NCBI RefSeq assembly: GCF_037949285.1
Contig: NZ_CP149926.1
Location: forward strand, 1,839,501-1,903,500
Origin: Thioclava sp. GXIMD4216
GTDB lineage: Bacteria; Pseudomonadota; Alphaproteobacteria; Rhodobacterales; Rhodobacteraceae
Length of the DNA stretch: 64,000 bases
Direction: 5' to 3'
Shown here piece by piece: positions 1 to 7,995 of this stretch. The position numbers and the translations under genes were made by a program. Within the stretch, counting starts at the first letter, position 1. Each line of letters begins with the position of its first letter. A model generated the notes under the pieces. The model did no database searches. It was not told the origin of the DNA and saw nothing but the letters and a program-made list of their open reading frames with translations.

Positions 1-1917
1 CCCCAGATCGGCCTCTACCCCGCGCCCCTGTGCCTCGGCACGGATATCGGCAATAAGGCGGTCGCGGCGGGCGGGGTCCAACCCGTCGGCGGTGGAATAT
101 TCATCCATCAACGCCTCCAGCCGCATCAGGCTTTCAGGCATCGCGGTCTGCGCCAAGGGCGGCGGCACATGGCCAATCGTTACAGCGCCGATGCGACGCT
201 TGGCCTGTGCGGCCTCGCCCGGATCATTCACGATAAACGGATAGATGACAGGACAGGCGGCCAGCAGGGCCTCTGGCCAGCAAGCTTCTGATAAGGCAAC
301 AGATTTCCCGGGAAGCCATTCAACCGTGCCATGTGCGCCCATATGGAGGACCGCATCGGTCTGGCCACGCAGCCAGAGATAGAAGGCCACATAGGCATGA
401 CGTGGCACGCGTGACAGATCGTGATAATCCGTCTCGCGCGAGGCACGATCGGCGCGTTCGGGCTGCAAAGCCACGACCGCCTTACCACAGCGGATCGCCG
501 GAAACTGGAACTGCCCGTTGCGGCAGGCGGGGTCGTCCTCGGGGGCACCCCATGCCTCGGCCAGATCATCGCGCAGACTGTCGGGCAGGTTGGCCAGCGC
601 CAGCCGGTAGTCATCCAGCGAATAGTGCAGCACGGCATGCTGCAAGACGGCGCCCAGATCGCTGACTTTGGTCAGGGGATATCCCTCTTCCGCAAGCGTC
701 GCCACCAGATGTTCCACCGAGGCCAAGGCATCCAGCCCCACCGCATGGGCAATCTGGTAGCTCTTGCCCGGATAGGTCGAAAGCACGAAGGCCAGACGTT
801 TTTGCGCGGCAGGCATCTGACCGAGCCGATACAGCGCCAGAACCCGTTCGGCAACCTGCGCGACCCGCCCCAGATCGGGGCGATGGGCGAAACGGGAATA
901 TTGCAGATCCGGATCGCGTTTGCCGGGGCTTTTGAACGAGATCACGCCACCAAACAGGCGGCCATCCACCTCGGGCAGCACAACATGCATCGCCAGATCC
1001 GAAGGGGCGAGACCGCGCTCGGAGGCGGCCCAATCGCGGCGCTGCGCGGTGGAAAGCGCCACCTGCACCACCGGCACATCGGCCTGATCCAAGGGCGAGC
1101 CACCTTCGGCACCCTGCGCCGAAAACGCAGTGGCATTGACGATTGCAACCGGTTTGAGCCGCGCAATCTCACCGCGCAGCCAATCCGGCACACCCGCCGC
1201 TTTCAGGGAGGGCACAAAGACCCCGAAAGCTGCAAATCCCCGCGCCCGAAGCGCTTCGATCAAGGCATCGACAGGGGCGGTATCGGCCGCCGTCAGATAG
1301 GACCGGTAGAAGGTCACAAAGGCCACCGGCCCGGTGTCCTCGGGCGGCGCAATAACGCCCTTTTCGGGCAGGTAGAACCCGTAATCGGGCACCGATTTCA
1401 GCCCCGCCACCGGCCCCGCATACAGCCCCGCAGCCAGAGCAAGCTGGGCCAGCGCGGCCTGTGCGGCCACCGCCCCGCCCGCATCGCACAGCGCCTGCAA
1501 GCGCCGCAATGTCGAGACGGGCAGCGTGGAAAGCGTATCAAGGCGCGCATCCTCGCGCCCGTCCGCAGGCAGGACCGCAAGTGCGATGCCCTTGCGCCGC
1601 GCCAGATCCTGCAGGCAGGCCAGCCCGTAAGGCCAGTAGCTTTCGCCACCAATCAACCGCACAAGCACGCCCTTTGCCCCCGAAAGGGTCTGTTCGACAT
1701 AGGTATCGACCGAAAGCGGATGTTTCAGCGCGACCAGATTGGCCAGTCGGCAAGAGGGCAGCGGGCTGCCCCCCTTCGCACGTTTCCAGCCTGCCGCGAA
1801 CGCGCCCAGATCACTATCGGAAAAGGACAGCACCACCAGATCCGCAGGGGCCTGCGCCAGATCCTGCGGCTGATCGGATTGATCAAGCCCGTGAGTTTCG
1901 CGAAAGACGACATGCAT
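1..1917 (-). CDS. cobN: Cobaltochelatase large subunit CobN (N-terminal part, runs off the left edge)
   Basis: CobN is the large subunit of the ATP-dependent aerobic cobaltochelatase, which inserts cobalt into hydrogenobyrinic acid a,c-diamide together with CobS and CobT. The minus-strand frame is open from 1917 to base 1 (639 codons) without a stop. It begins MHVVFRETHGLDQ, and further in reads VVLSFSDSDLGAFAAGWKRA, which I recognise as the typical CobN N-terminus. About half of the roughly 1100-1250-residue protein is present, so the C-terminal part lies outside. The ATG at 1917 sits 3 bases after the cobW stop, so the two are almost certainly co-transcribed and probably translationally coupled. 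The whole operon lies downstream of the cobalamin riboswitch at 3438-3626. The chelatase partners CobS/CobT are not in the window; the cobS and cobT found here are the unrelated nucleotide-loop enzymes. Confidence 0.93.
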   Translation of the reverse strand, partial: MHVVFRETHGLDQSDQPQDLAQAPADLVVLSFSDSDLGAFAAGWKRAKGGSPLPSCRLANLVALKHPLSVDTYVEQTLSGAKGVLVRLIGGESYWPYGLACLQDLARRKGIALAVLPADGREDARLDTLSTLPVSTLRRLQALCDAGGAVAAQAALAQLALAAGLYAGPVAGLKSVPDYGFYLPEKGVIAPPEDTGPVAFVTFYRSYLTAADTAPVDALIEALRARGFAAFGVFVPSLKAAGVPDWLRGEIARLKPVAIVNATAFSAQGAEGGSPLDQADVPVVQVALSTAQRRDWAASERGLAPSDLAMHVVLPEVDGRLFGGVISFKSPGKRDPDLQYSRFAHRPDLGRVAQVAERVLALYRLGQMPAAQKRLAFVLSTYPGKSYQIAHAVGLDALASVEHLVATLAEEGYPLTKVSDLGAVLQHAVLHYSLDDYRLALANLPDSLRDDLAEAWGAPEDDPACRNGQFQFPAIRCGKAVVALQPERADRASRETDYHDLSRVPRHAYVAFYLWLRGQTDAVLHMGAHGTVEWLPGKSVALSEACWPEALLAACPVIYPFIVNDPGEAAQAKRRIGAVTIGHVPPPLAQTAMPESLMRLEALMDEYSTADGLDPARRDRLIADIRAEAQGRGVEADLG

Positions 1918-1920
1918 GAT

Positions 1921-2964
1921 TTAGGCCGATACCAGTCCCAAAGCGGTTTCGATCGCCGCACGGTCGATATGATCATGCTCGGCAATCACCACCAGCTGCG
2001 AGGCACGCGGACGGCTGCCCCAAGGCTGGTCGAACTGGCCGCGCAGGCGGGTGCCCACCGCCTGCACCAGATAGCGCATCGGCTTGCCCTTCACCGCCAG
2101 ATAGCCTTTCATCCGTAGGATATTGAGATCCCCCGCCATCGCGATCATGCGTGCCTCAAGCCCTGCGATATCCTCGATCTCGCCCAGATCCACGACAATC
2201 GTGTCGAAATCGTCATGTTCATGGTCGTGGTGGCCGTCATGATGGGACGGGCGCGCCTCAAGGTCGTCTTCCGCCGCCGCATTCAGCCCCAAGATAACCT
2301 GCGGGTCGATTTCGCCTTCGGTCATCGGCAGGATCGGCAGCTTGCGCGGGGCCTCGGCCTCGATGACGGCACGGGCTTTTGCCAGCCCCTCTTCGCCCGC
2401 CAGATCGGCTTTGGACAGAAGCACGATATCGGCGCAGGCGATCTGGTCCTCGAAGACCTCCGACAGCGGCGTTTCATGATCAAGCGAGGGATCGGCGGCG
2501 CGCTGTGCATCGACCGCTCCCAGATCGGGCGCGAACTGGCCGGAGGCGACAGCCTCGGCATCCGCCAGCGCGATCACCCCGTCCACCGTGATCCGCGAAC
2601 GGATCGCAGGCCAGTCGAAGGCTTTCAGAAGCGGTTTGGGCAGCGCCAGCCCCGAGGTCTCGATCAGGATATGGTCGGGGGTTTCAGGCAGCGCCAGAAG
2701 GCGTTCGATGGTGGGAATGAATTCATCGGCCACGGTGCAGCAGATACAGCCATTGGCCAGTTCGAGGATGTTATTCTCGGGGCAGTTTTCATCGGCGCAG
2801 GATTTGAGGATATCCCCATCCACCCCTGCGGTGCCGAATTCATTGACCAGCACGGCCAGACGGCGGCCTTGCGGGTTTTGCATCAGATGGCGGATCAGCG
2901 TGGTTTTGCCCGCGCCCAGAAACCCTGTGACAACCGTTACCGGAACCTTTGCGAGATTGGTCAT
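1921..2964 (-). CDS. cobW: CobW family GTPase / cobalt metallochaperone
   Basis: A 347-residue COG0523-family P-loop GTPase, probably delivering cobalt to the CobN chelatase encoded next to it. It shows a Walker A motif GFLGAGKTT at residues 14-22, the metal-binding GCICC motif at 72-76, SKAD at 184-187 in the place of the guanine-specificity NKxD, and a histidine-rich stretch HHDGHHDHEH at 241-250, followed by the CobW C-terminal domain. Length fits the family. It lies between the DUF1636 gene (3 bases upstream) and cobN (3 bases downstream) in a riboswitch-controlled operon. COG0523 proteins also include zinc and nitrile-hydratase chaperones, but this position points firmly to cobalamin synthesis. 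The metal assignment is inferred from context. Confidence 0.94.
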   Translation of the reverse strand: MTNLAKVPVTVVTGFLGAGKTTLIRHLMQNPQGRRLAVLVNEFGTAGVDGDILKSCADENCPENNILELANGCICCTVADEFIPTIERLLALPETPDHILIETSGLALPKPLLKAFDWPAIRSRITVDGVIALADAEAVASGQFAPDLGAVDAQRAADPSLDHETPLSEVFEDQIACADIVLLSKADLAGEEGLAKARAVIEAEAPRKLPILPMTEGEIDPQVILGLNAAAEDDLEARPSHHDGHHDHEHDDFDTIVVDLGEIEDIAGLEARMIAMAGDLNILRMKGYLAVKGKPMRYLVQAVGTRLRGQFDQPWGSRPRASQLVVIAEHDHIDRAAIETALGLVSA

Positions 2965-2967
2965 TGA

Positions 2968-3336
2968 TCACTCCTGCGGATCATTTTGCGGCGGAATACG
3001 CGCAATGGATTGTTTGCGAAAGATTACCGGGCGTGCGCGCCAAGGCACCAGACCATCGGTGGTGTCCTTATAGGCGCGGATCCCGCTAAGGATATCCTCA
3101 AGATGCAGATCGGGATCGAGATCGCCATAGACATAGGTCCAACGCTGCGCCCCTCCGGCCAGAACCATCGAACAGGACCGCGTGCAGGCCGAAAGACATT
3201 CGGCAGCCCGCACCTTTACGCCCTGCGGCAGGTCGGCGTGCTGCAGCGCCTGATGCAACCGCGTTCCCGGACGCGGATCGGCCTCGTCCCCTGCGCGGCG
3301 GCAGGTGGTGCAGATTGTCACGGTTACATCTGTCAT
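2968..3336 (-). CDS. DUF1636 cysteine-rich putative metal-binding protein
   Basis: A 122-residue protein starting MTDVTVTICTTCRR. It carries a CTTC pair near the N-terminus and a second cysteine cluster CLSACTRSC in the middle. This is the pattern of DUF1636 proteins, which resemble thioredoxin-like [2Fe-2S] ferredoxins and are often found in cobalamin loci. I chose the ATG at 3336 because GGGAGA lies just upstream; a longer reading frame to 3408 would run into the leader between riboswitch and gene. It is the first gene of the operon after the cobalamin riboswitch, with cobW 3 bases downstream. The biochemical role is unknown. A redox or cobalt-handling helper for the CobN chelatase is an inference from position only. 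Confidence 0.85.
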   Translation of the reverse strand: MTDVTVTICTTCRRAGDEADPRPGTRLHQALQHADLPQGVKVRAAECLSACTRSCSMVLAGGAQRWTYVYGDLDPDLHLEDILSGIRAYKDTTDGLVPWRARPVIFRKQSIARIPPQNDPQE

Positions 3337-3437
3337 ATGCTCTCCCTTACAGGGCGCATAGCACTGGCCGAAAGCCGAAACCACCGGTTTCCCCTTCCGT
3401 CCGGCCACGACACACCCCGATCGCCCGTTCTCATCCG

Positions 3438-3626
3438 CGTCTCAGGCAGGTCTCCCGGCTTGCGAAGTCAGGAAGAGAGTCTCCTCCTGCCGGTCGCGCC
3501 TTCCCGGATGGCTCCAGTGGCATGCGGCCTCTTCGGTCACGGTCGCGGGGGCGGCTGCGCTTGGGACCGTGTCGCACCGTCCCTATCGCATTCCCTTTTC
3601 ACCTGTCATAGACAGGAACCTGAACG
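3438..3626 (-). ncRNA. Cobalamin riboswitch (canonical) upstream of DUF1636-cobW-cobN
   Basis: Read on the minus strand, the segment contains the conserved elements in order: AAAAGGGAATGC, a GCCCCCGCGACCGT core, GCCACTGG, GGGAAGGC and the B12 box AGCCGGGAGACCTGCC at 3445-3460. The ends CGTTCAGG (3619-3626) and CCTGAGACG (3438-3446) are nearly complementary and could close P1. The element ends about 100 bases before the DUF1636 start. It should turn the operon down when adenosylcobalamin is plentiful. The DNA also forms the upstream region of cobO on the other strand. Confidence 0.93.
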
Positions 3627-3676
3627 CAGGGCTAAAAGACGTGAGTGCCCCGCCTTTGTCAAGGAAGGAGATCCCG

Positions 3677-4315
3677 ATGCCCGAGACATCGCAAACGACC
3701 CACTCGCCCGAAGATATGGCCGACCGCCATGCCAGCAAGATGGCCAAGAAGAAGGCCGCCCGTGACAAGATCATGGCCACCAAGGAAGGCGAAAAAGGTC
3801 TGATCATCGTCAATACCGGCGCAGGTAAGGGCAAATCCTCTGCCGGTTTCGGGATGATCTTGCGCTGTATCGCCCATGAAATGCCCTGCGCTGTCGTGCA
3901 GTTCATCAAGGGCGCATGGGATACGGGCGAACGTCGTCTGATCGAAGAGCATTTCTCCAATATCTGTCAGTTCTACGCGATGGGGGAAGGTTTTACCTGG
4001 GAAACGCAGGACCGCGCCCGAGATGTCGCGATGGCCAAGCGCGGGTGGGAAAAAGCGAAAGAGCTGATCCGCAATCCGGAAATCCGTTTCGTGCTGCTGG
4101 ACGAGATCAATATCGCGCTGCGCTATGACTATCTGGATATCGACGAGGTCGTGACCTTCCTGCGCGACGAGAAACCGCCGATGACCCATGTGGCGCTGAC
4201 GGGGCGCAATGCCAAGGACGCGCTGATCGAGGTCGCCGATCTGGTCACCGAGATGACCTTGGTCAAGCACCCGTTCCGCTCGGGGATCAAGGGCCAGAAA
4301 GGCGTGGAATTCTGA
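3677..4315 (+). CDS. cobO: Cob(I)yrinic acid a,c-diamide adenosyltransferase
   Basis: A 212-residue CobO/BtuR-family enzyme that transfers the adenosyl group of ATP to the cobalt of cob(I)yrinic acid a,c-diamide. The family P-loop NTGAGKGKSSA lies at residues 46-56, followed by VVQFIKGAW, a typical Walker B region (VLLDEINIAL) and the C-terminal VKHPFRSGIKGQKGVEF, all characteristic of CobO. The ATG at 3677 is chosen because AAGGAG lies 6 bases upstream and the family N-terminus matches; the frame is open further upstream to 3569, but that part overlaps the riboswitch on the other strand. It is transcribed away from the riboswitch operon. A 311-base leader separates it from cobQ. Confidence 0.96.
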   Translation: MPETSQTTHSPEDMADRHASKMAKKKAARDKIMATKEGEKGLIIVNTGAGKGKSSAGFGMILRCIAHEMPCAVVQFIKGAWDTGERRLIEEHFSNICQFYAMGEGFTWETQDRARDVAMAKRGWEKAKELIRNPEIRFVLLDEINIALRYDYLDIDEVVTFLRDEKPPMTHVALTGRNAKDALIEVADLVTEMTLVKHPFRSGIKGQKGVEF

Positions 4316-4401
4316 ACGATCGCGGGCCGTTTTTGCGAAAAGGCTTGCTTGACGCATCGTCCTTTGGAAGCCCTGCCGGACCAGTTTACATGCGGGGCTT
4401 T

Positions 4402-4622
4402 CGGGATGAGGGAAAACAAGGTTATTTTAACGATGTTACGCCATGATGCTCCTGCCACATTCGGCAGGGTCCCGAAGCTGGCAGAAGGTGGGCGCACCGC
4501 ATTTCCCGAAGCCAGCTGCCACTGTCTTGGTCGAGATGCGGTGCAGTCCCGCCCGTGCTCGGCGGCTTGGGGGCGGGGCTGCCCTGGCGCGGCGCAGCGT
4601 GACGTGACAGGCCGGAGGGCTG
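4402..4622 (+). ncRNA. Structured cobQ leader, candidate divergent cobalamin riboswitch
   Basis: The 311 bases between cobO and cobQ hold no convincing gene but several elements in cobalamin-riboswitch order. These are GATGAGGGAA at 4405-4413, TGCTCCTGCCACATTCGGCAGG at 4447-4468 in two halves that can pair (CCTGCC with GGCAGG) like the CCCGCnACtGT core, GGTCCCGAAGC, and a GCCACTG box at 4518-4524 preceded by an AGCTGGC/GCCAGCT stem. A GC-rich stem follows, and near the end GGCCGGAGGGCTGC (4610-4623) resembles a degraded B12 box. That last element contains the GGAGGG ribosome binding site of cobQ, which would suit translational control. The match is partial, and GGGAAGG is not seen. Assignment is by eye only. 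Confidence 0.5.
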
Positions 4623-4626
4623 CGTG

Positions 4627-6072
4627 ATGGTGGCGCTGATGATTCAGGGCGCGGGCTCCAATGTCGGCAAATCGATGCTGGTGGCAGGGCTTTGCAGGGC
4701 CGCACGGCGGCGCGGGCTGACGGTGGCCCCGTTCAAGCCGCAGAACATGTCCAATAACGCAGCGGTCACGGCGGATGGTGGCGAAATCGGTCGGGCGCAG
4801 GCGCTTCAGGCACTGGCCTGCGGGCTGGAGCCCGTCACCGATATGAACCCTGTCCTGCTCAAGCCCGAAAGCGAGACGGGATCGCAGGTCGTGGTGCAGG
4901 GCCAGCGCCTGACCACCGTGCGTGCGCGGGACTATGCCGCGCTGAAACCGTCCCTGATGGGCGCGGTTCTGGACAGTTTCAACCGTTTGCGCGCCCGCCA
5001 TGATCTGGTGATCGTCGAGGGCGCGGGCAGCCCGGCCGAGGTCAATCTGCGCGCCAATGACATTGCCAATATGGGCTTTGCCTGTGCCGCGGATGTGCCG
5101 GTGGTGCTGGCGGGCGATATTGACCGCGGCGGGGTCATCGCGCAGATCGTGGGCACGCAGGCCGTTCTGTCCGCGCAGGATGCGGCGCAGATTGCCGGCT
5201 TCCTGATCAACAAGTTCCGCGGAGATCCACGGCTTTTCGATGAGGGCTACCGGCTGATCGAGACACGTACCGGATGGCGCGGGTTCGGCGTTCTGCCGTG
5301 GTTTGCCGAGGCCGGTCGCCTCCCTGCCGAGGATGCGCTGGACCTGCCAAAAGTCTCGCAAGGGGCGGGGCTGAAAGTGGTCTGTCTGGGGCTGTCGCGC
5401 ATTGCCAATTTCGATGATCTCGACCCCCTGATGCAGGAGCCTTCGGTTCAGGTCTCGATCCTGCGGGCCGGTCAGGCCCTGCCCGGAGACACCGATCTGG
5501 TGATTCTGCCCGGATCGAAATCGACGCGCGGCGATCTGGCCTTCCTGCGCGCGCAAGGCTGGGATATCGACCTGCAGGCCCATCTGCGGCGCGGCGGGCA
5601 TATTCTGGGGATTTGCGGGGGATACCAGATGCTTGGCCGCAGCATTCAGGACCCGCACGGGCTGGAAGGGCCTGCGGGCACCGAGGCGGGGCTGGGCTTT
5701 CTGGAGGTCGATACGCAGATGGTGGCGCAAAAGCGCCTGACCCGCGTCAGCGCCCGTCATGCCGCCTCGGGCGCGATGTTTTCCGGCTATGAAATCCATA
5801 TCGGGCGCAGTGATGGCCCCGATAGGGCGCGCCCCTTTGCCTATGTCGAGGGCACGCCCGAGGGGGCGATATCGGCGGATGGACGGGTCAGCGGCAGCTA
5901 TCTGCACGGGATGTTCGGTGATGACGGGTTCCGCAGCGCATGGCTGCGCGCGCTGGGGGCACAGTCTAGCGGCATGAATCACGGCGCGCTGGTCGAGGCG
6001 ACGCTTGACCGGCTTGCCGACCATCTGGAAGCCCATCTGGATGTGGCGGGGCTACTGGCCCTCGCCCGTTAG
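4627..6072 (+). CDS. cobQ: Cobyric acid synthase
   Basis: A 481-residue glutamine-dependent amidotransferase that amidates four carboxyl groups of adenosylcobyrinic acid a,c-diamide to give cobyric acid. The N-terminal synthetase domain has the P-loop-like [12 protein letters not shown] (residues 5-16) and [10 protein letters not shown]. The C-terminal class I glutaminase-like domain has [10 protein letters not shown] with the nucleophilic cysteine near residue 330 and a late YLHGMF motif with the catalytic histidine. A GTG at 4624 is in frame, but the ATG at 4627 lies 7 bases after GGAGGG and is preferred. The 3' end overlaps the convergent decarboxylase gene by 21 bases. The leader may be a riboswitch. 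Confidence 0.96.
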   Translation: MVALMIQGAGSNVGKSMLVAGLCRAARRRGLTVAPFKPQNMSNNAAVTADGGEIGRAQALQALACGLEPVTDMNPVLLKPESETGSQVVVQGQRLTTVRARDYAALKPSLMGAVLDSFNRLRARHDLVIVEGAGSPAEVNLRANDIANMGFACAADVPVVLAGDIDRGGVIAQIVGTQAVLSAQDAAQIAGFLINKFRGDPRLFDEGYRLIETRTGWRGFGVLPWFAEAGRLPAEDALDLPKVSQGAGLKVVCLGLSRIANFDDLDPLMQEPSVQVSILRAGQALPGDTDLVILPGSKSTRGDLAFLRAQGWDIDLQAHLRRGGHILGICGGYQMLGRSIQDPHGLEGPAGTEAGLGFLEVDTQMVAQKRLTRVSARHAASGAMFSGYEIHIGRSDGPDRARPFAYVEGTPEGAISADGRVSGSYLHGMFGDDGFRSAWLRALGAQSSGMNHGALVEATLDRLADHLEAHLDVAGLLALAR

Positions 6073-7026
6073 GACCGCCTCCAGCCGTGCCCATTCCTGC
6101 GCGGATCCGGGCAGGCCCAGCCTGATCCAGCGCGGATGCCACGGGAAAATCCGGCTCCAGATGCGCGCGCGTGCAAGGCGGGTCTGCGCGCCTGTGGCAT
6201 CGGGGGTCTCGTATAGCCGGAACAGTTCGGCCCCGCCCGCCCGTTGCCAGCCCGCGCGCTGTGCGAGGCTGTCCATACGGATGACATCCTCATGCAGCCG
6301 CGCGCAGGTCTGTTGCTGCCAGCGGGTATCGGCCAGCGCCTGCTGCCCGATCACCAGCGCCGCACCGCAAACCGGCCACGGACCCGCCATCTGCCGGATC
6401 TGCGCAATCTGGGCCTCAGCCCCCAGCACAAAACCCAAGCGCAGCCCGGCCTGACCGTAGAATTTCCCGAAGGACCGCAGCACGAACAGATCCGGCGCAC
6501 CAAGATGGGCCACCACTGACAGATCGGGGCGCGGATCGGCAAAGCTTTCATCGACCACCAGCGCGCCGACCTCCTGACGCAGCGCCAGCAATGTCGTGGC
6601 GGGATGGCTCTGCCCGTCGGGGTTGTTGGGGTTGACCACAACCGCCAGATCGGCCCCGCGCAGCTCTGCGATCGTGGTGACCTCCTGCACCTCCCAGCCC
6701 GCCTGTCGCAGGCTGGCTGCATGTTCGTTATAGGTCGGGCCAAGCACCCGCGCCCGTTTCGGCCCGCCGACGATATGCGGCAGGGTCTGGATGGCGGCCT
6801 GCGCACCGGCCAGCGCGGCAATCGCGGCGTCTTTCAGGCCATAGGTCCGGCGCGCCACGGCCAGAAGGCCCTCCATCGCGCTGCGCGTCGGCAGATCGGT
6901 ATAGGCCTGCGACGGCAGCGCGGGCACGGGATAAGGCACACGATTGATGCCGGTCGAGAGATCGATCCAGTCATCGCCCCCGAATATGGCCATCGCCTGA
7001 TCGAGATTTCCGCCGTGATCGCGCAT
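6052..7026 (-). CDS. cobC: L-threonine-O-3-phosphate decarboxylase (aminotransferase class I/II fold)
   Basis: A 324-residue PLP enzyme making (R)-1-amino-2-propanol phosphate, the linker of the nucleotide loop. It is named CobC in the Pseudomonas denitrificans scheme and CobD in Salmonella. The N-terminus [10 protein letters not shown] and [13 protein letters not shown] are typical of the family. [10 protein letters not shown] (130-139) and VVDESF (157-162) bind the cofactor region, and the Schiff-base lysine is K188 in SFGKFYG. It lies 27 bases downstream of cbiB on the same strand, and the preceding genes make its substrate: the kinase phosphorylates threonine and this enzyme decarboxylates it. 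Its 3' end overlaps cobQ tail to tail. Confidence 0.93.
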   Translation of the reverse strand: MRDHGGNLDQAMAIFGGDDWIDLSTGINRVPYPVPALPSQAYTDLPTRSAMEGLLAVARRTYGLKDAAIAALAGAQAAIQTLPHIVGGPKRARVLGPTYNEHAASLRQAGWEVQEVTTIAELRGADLAVVVNPNNPDGQSHPATTLLALRQEVGALVVDESFADPRPDLSVVAHLGAPDLFVLRSFGKFYGQAGLRLGFVLGAEAQIAQIRQMAGPWPVCGAALVIGQQALADTRWQQQTCARLHEDVIRMDSLAQRAGWQRAGGAELFRLYETPDATGAQTRLARARIWSRIFPWHPRWIRLGLPGSAQEWARLEAVLTGEGQ

Positions 7027-7053
7027 AGGATACCTTTCAGAACAGGGGCCGTT

Positions 7054-7995
7054 TCAGACAAAGGCCAGAGCAAGAAGACAGAGCCCCATAAGCCCAATCG
7101 CCCGCAGATAAAGCCGCAATCCGCGTTGCAGATCCTGCGGCACGGGATCGGGGGCCGCGGCATTCACGAAAGGCTCGTCGGCCATATGGGTGCCATAGAT
7201 GCGCGGACCGGACAGGCGCACCTGAAGCCCTGCGGCCAAAGCGGCTTCGGGCCAGCCCGCATTGGGCGAACGATGCAGCCCCGCATCACGGCGCATCACC
7301 CGCAGCGCGCGCATCGGCGCGGAAACCAGCGCAAAAAGCCCCCCGCTCAGCCGTGCAGGCGCAAGATTGACCAGATCATCCAGCCGCGCCGCAAATTTGC
7401 CAAACCACTCATACCGCGCGTTGCGATGGCCGATCATGGAATCCAGCGTATTGATCGCCTTATAGGCCGCAATCCCCGGCAGGCCCAGCACGACACCCCA
7501 GAAGACCGGTGCCACAATCCCGTCGGAGGTGTTCTCGGCGAGGCTCTCGAGGGCGGCACGGGCGACCCCCGCCCTGTCCAGACGGGAGGGATCGCGCCCG
7601 ACGATCATCGACACCGCAATCCGTGCCTGCGGCAGATCGCCCGCACAAAGCGGGCGCGCCACAGCGGCCACATGGCTATACATCGAACGCGCCGCGATCA
7701 GCGGCCACGCGCATAGCCCCAGCAAAAGCGTGCCGATCCACGTCTCGGGCAGCATCCATTGCACCAGACAGGCCATGCCCGTGGTGACCCCGATCACCAG
7801 AACAGAGGTCGTCACCCCGCCCCAGAACCGCTGCCGGTCGGACCAGTGGCACCGGTTCAGACGCGGCTCGAGCGCGCTGATCAGGGCCCCGATCCATGTG
7901 ACCGGATGACCGATGCGGCGGAACACGGCCTGCGGCCAGCCAAAGAGGCCATCCGCCACCAGCCCGATCACCATCAAAAGCGCGCCTGTCATCAT
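7054..7995 (-). CDS. cbiB: Adenosylcobinamide-phosphate synthase CbiB/CobD (membrane protein)
   Basis: A 313-residue integral membrane protein that joins adenosylcobyric acid to the aminopropanol linker. The start MMTGALLMVIGLVADGLFG with PVTWIGALISALE is typical of the family, as are the central ESLAENTSDGIVAPVFW motif and the DDLVNLAPARL segment. Several hydrophobic segments indicate an inner-membrane location. Called CobD in the P. denitrificans scheme; I use cbiB to avoid confusion with the decarboxylase. The start codon overlaps the stop of the upstream kinase gene by 4 bases (7992-7995), indicating translational coupling. Confidence 0.95.
   Translation of the reverse strand: MMTGALLMVIGLVADGLFGWPQAVFRRIGHPVTWIGALISALEPRLNRCHWSDRQRFWGGVTTSVLVIGVTTGMACLVQWMLPETWIGTLLLGLCAWPLIAARSMYSHVAAVARPLCAGDLPQARIAVSMIVGRDPSRLDRAGVARAALESLAENTSDGIVAPVFWGVVLGLPGIAAYKAINTLDSMIGHRNARYEWFGKFAARLDDLVNLAPARLSGGLFALVSAPMRALRVMRRDAGLHRSPNAGWPEAALAAGLQVRLSGPRIYGTHMADEPFVNAAAPDPVPQDLQRGLRLYLRAIGLMGLCLLALAFV

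Noticed and set aside
421..2118. Long plus-strand open frame (565 codons) across cobN and the cobW end
   Set aside because: It is antisense to cobN and cobW, which are recognised with full family motifs. Its composition is Arg/His/Gln-rich, as expected for the complement of GC-rich genes.
4349..4627. 92-codon plus-strand frame before cobQ
   Set aside because: It overlaps the structured leader, has no family resemblance and no ribosome site; the leader structure explains the sequence better.
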